From Bacillota bacterium (GTDB lineage: Bacteria; Bacillota; Sulfobacillia; Symbiobacteriales; ZC4RG38): DNA of 14,513 bases. The notes below the pieces were generated by a model. That model saw only the letters and a program-made list of their open reading frames with translations, made no database searches and was not told where the DNA came from. How positions within the stretch are numbered: position 1 is the stretch's first letter; each line of letters begins with the position of its first letter. The DNA is taken from the NCBI GenBank assembly GCA_003242505.1, contig QGUP01000015.1, positions 1 to 14,513 on the forward strand. The letters are read 5' to 3'. A program made the position numbers and the translations under genes. This document shows, in pieces, positions 12,630 to 14,513 of the stretch.

Positions 12630-13838
12630 ATGGGCCTGAAGGATGAACTGCAGCAGGAGGTCGCCGGGCAGGCCCAGGACCGGATGACCCTCTCCGTCGG
12701 CCCGCACCACCCGGCCACCCACGGGGTGCTCCGGCTGGTGCTGGAACTCGAGGGAGAGACCATCGTCAAGGCGACGCCGGAGCACGGGTTTCTCCACACC
12801 GGCATCGAGAAGACGGCGGAACACCTGACCTGGCAGCAGGCCATCACGGTCCTGGACCGGATGGACTACCTCTCGCCCCTCTCGAACAACCTCGGCTACT
12901 CCCTGGCGGTGGAGAAGCTCCTGGGGATTGAGGTGCCGCCCAAGGCGGTCTGGACCCGGGTGCTGCTCGCCGAACTCCAGCGCATCTCCAGCCACCTGGT
13001 CTACTTCGGCACCGGCGGCATGGACGTCGGCGCTATGACCCCCATCTTCCTCGCCTTCGACATCCGGGAGATGATCCTCGACATCTTCGAGGAGGTGGCC
13101 GGCTCCCGGCTCCACCAGTCCTACTTCCGGATCGGCGGCCTCCAGCAGGACCTGCCGGCGAACTTCAACGAAATCATGCGAAACTTCATCAAGAAGTTCC
13201 CGGAGCGGCTGGAAGAGCTGAAGAACCTGATCCTCGAGAACCCGATCTTCATCGACCGGACCAAGGGCATCGGCAAGCTGAGCCCGGAGGAGGCCATCGC
13301 CCACGGCCTCACCGGCCCCAACCTGCGGGCCTCGGGGGTCCCCTACGACGTCCGCAAGGCCTTCCCGTACTGCGACTACGACAAGTTTGACTTTGAGGTG
13401 CCCATCGGCAAGAACGGCGACTGCTATGACCGGATGGTCGTCCGGATGCGGGAGATCGAGGAGAGCTTCAAGATCGTCCAGCAGGCCTTCGAGGGGATGC
13501 CCGAGGGGCCGTTCCGGTGCGAGGACCGGAAGATCAGCCTCCCGCCCAAGGCCGAGGTCAAGCAGTCGATGGAAGCCCTCATCCATCACTTCAAGCTGGT
13601 CTCCTACGGCTTTGACGTGCCGCCCGGGGAGGTCTACCAGGCGGTGGAGTCCGCCCGGGGCGAGTTTGCGGTCTACGTGGTCTCCATGGGGACCAACAAG
13701 CCCTGGCGGGTCCGGGTGCGGCCGCCGTCCTTCTACGCCGTCCACGCCCTGCCCGCGATGCTGAAGAACTGCCAGATCGCCGACATGGTGGTCGTCATTG
13801 CCGCAGCGGACCCGGTCTTCGGGGAGGTGGACCGCTGA
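12630..13838 (+). CDS. nuoD: NADH-quinone oxidoreductase subunit D
   Basis: A 402-residue (49-kDa type) subunit that forms the quinone-binding pocket of complex I together with NuoB. The HHPATHG motif is at 26-32 and DRMDYLSP includes Y80; H31 and Y80 are 49 residues apart, as are the quinone-contacting His38 and Tyr87 of Thermus Nqo4. The chain ends with DPVFGEVDR, the normal C-terminus, so the gene is complete. ATG 12630 is preferred because AAGGAAG (12613-12619) is about ten bases upstream; GTG 12621, three codons earlier, would leave almost no spacing. nuoE starts one base after its stop. Confidence 0.95.
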   Translation: MGLKDELQQEVAGQAQDRMTLSVGPHHPATHGVLRLVLELEGETIVKATPEHGFLHTGIEKTAEHLTWQQAITVLDRMDYLSPLSNNLGYSLAVEKLLGIEVPPKAVWTRVLLAELQRISSHLVYFGTGGMDVGAMTPIFLAFDIREMILDIFEEVAGSRLHQSYFRIGGLQQDLPANFNEIMRNFIKKFPERLEELKNLILENPIFIDRTKGIGKLSPEEAIAHGLTGPNLRASGVPYDVRKAFPYCDYDKFDFEVPIGKNGDCYDRMVVRMREIEESFKIVQQAFEGMPEGPFRCEDRKISLPPKAEVKQSMEALIHHFKLVSYGFDVPPGEVYQAVESARGEFAVYVVSMGTNKPWRVRVRPPSFYAVHALPAMLKNCQIADMVVVIAAADPVFGEVDR

Positions 13839-13839
13839 G

Positions 13840-14513
13840 ATGCCGCTCTTTGACCAGCCCGCCTGGGTGACCGAGCGCCGGGAGGAGATCGAACGGATCA
13901 TCGGCCAGTACCCGGACCGCCGATCGGCCCTGATGCCCCTTCTGCACCTCGCTCAGGAGGTCCGGGGGTACGTGGCCGACGAGGACATCGCCGCGGTCGC
14001 CGATCTCCTCGGCCTCACCCAGGCCTACATCGAATCCGTCTGCTCCTTCTACTCGATGTACCACCGGCACCCGGTGGGCAAGTACCACATCCTCTTCTGC
14101 AACAACTGCTCCTGCGCCCTGATGGGCGGGGAGCGGATCCGGGAGTACCTGAAGCAGAAGCTGGGCATCGAGAGCGGCCAGACCACCCCGGACGGCCTCA
14201 TCTCCCTTGAGATCACCCACGAGTGCCTGGCAGCCTGCGATGCCGGCCCGGTGCTGCAGGTGAACGGCGAGTACGTGATCCGGCTCACCGAGGAGAAGAT
14301 CGACGCCCTGATCGAGGACCTGCGCTCGGGCAAGGGGCCTGAAGCTCACATCGAGAAGCGGCTCCTCACCGGCCACTTCTGGGATGCCGACCCCAATGAC
14401 CTGCCGAAGGTGCCGCCGGAGATTGCAGCGGCGGAGGCGGCCGCTGTCCCGGCGGAGGGCACCAGCGCGCCGGCAGCGGAGGCCGCGACGGCCCCGGCGG
14501 AGGGCGCCAGGGC
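13840..14513 (+). CDS. nuoE: NADH-quinone oxidoreductase subunit E, 3' partial
   Basis: A 24-kDa type thioredoxin-like subunit that binds a [2Fe-2S] cluster (N1a) next to the NADH site. At least 224 residues are present and the frame is still open at the window end. The four ligands are seen as Cx4C (C87 and C92 in FCNNCSCALMGG) and Cx3C (C129 and C133 in HECLAACDAGPVLQVN). An extra cysteine, C90, lies inside the first pair. ATG 13840 follows the nuoD stop by one base, with GGGGAGGTGG (13821-13830) as SD inside nuoD. After the normal domain end (about 165) there is an unusual tail: a HFWDADPNDLPKVPP segment, then Ala/Glu/Pro-rich low-complexity sequence (from about 194). Usual NuoE proteins are near 160-170 residues. 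The expected next gene, nuoF, is outside the window. Confidence 0.93.
   Translation, partial: MPLFDQPAWVTERREEIERIIGQYPDRRSALMPLLHLAQEVRGYVADEDIAAVADLLGLTQAYIESVCSFYSMYHRHPVGKYHILFCNNCSCALMGGERIREYLKQKLGIESGQTTPDGLISLEITHECLAACDAGPVLQVNGEYVIRLTEEKIDALIEDLRSGKGPEAHIEKRLLTGHFWDADPNDLPKVPPEIAAAEAAAVPAEGTSAPAAEAATAPAEGAR

Noticed and set aside
12195..13901. A 568-codon - strand frame antisense to nuoC and nuoD
   Set aside because: Shadow frame; both nuo genes carry intact family signatures on the + strand.

Overview
The window is very GC-rich (roughly 70% by eye). Arg is written mostly as CGG, Shine-Dalgarno sites are strong (GGAGGTG type), GTG starts are common, and several Rho-independent hairpins are visible. 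Together with a DUF2089 regulator next to a YvlB/LiaX-like DUF4097 protein, an HTH-TM-DUF4115 RodZ-like protein and a Bacillus Yng-like acyl-CoA gene pair, this points to a high-GC, probably thermophilic Firmicute of the Thermaerobacter/Symbiobacterium/Limnochordia kind. That assignment is an inference from gene content and base composition, not from a database search.

Layout: (1) 1-3598, acyl-CoA metabolism on the + strand: the 3' part of an enoyl-CoA hydratase, a BtrH/papain-like-fold protein of unknown function, and an acyl-CoA carboxylase carboxyltransferase. (2) 3599-3822, a convergent gap with a 13-bp GC hairpin and a 20-bp tandem array. (3) 3823-4605, a short-chain dehydrogenase on the - strand. 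(4) 4606-4799, an A+T-richer divergent control region with a clear sigma-A promoter. (5) 4800-6394, a zinc-ribbon/HTH DUF2089 protein followed by a DUF4097 protein. (6) 6530-7852, asnS with its own extended -10 promoter. (7) 8257-9219, a RodZ-like protein, and 9411-10781, a D,D-carboxypeptidase; both concern cell shape or wall, but a terminator separates them. (8) 11088 to the end, the start of a complex I operon, nuoA-B-C-D-E, with nuoE running off the window. No genes for tRNA or rRNA, transposases or CRISPR arrays were seen.

The coding content is mostly ordinary housekeeping. The most unusual material lies between genes. Five of the longer gaps hold degenerate short tandem arrays, each with its own unit (20, 30, 18, 17 and 14 bp). 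Two of these arrays begin exactly at the stop codon of the upstream gene, so that the stop codon lies inside the first unit. Upstream of nuoA there is a 51-nt segment that can fold almost completely on itself (9 bp, then 9 bp with three G-U pairs, then a 12-bp palindrome); it overlaps a possible promoter. In the SDR/DUF2089 divergent region a 12-bp direct repeat marks the SDR ribosome-binding site at one end and the -35 box of the opposite promoter at the other. The DUF2089 protein's C-terminus and the DUF4097 protein's N-terminus carry the same SHOCT/YvlB-like helical motif, which suggests that the two proteins interact. I see no clear, previously undescribed multigene system.
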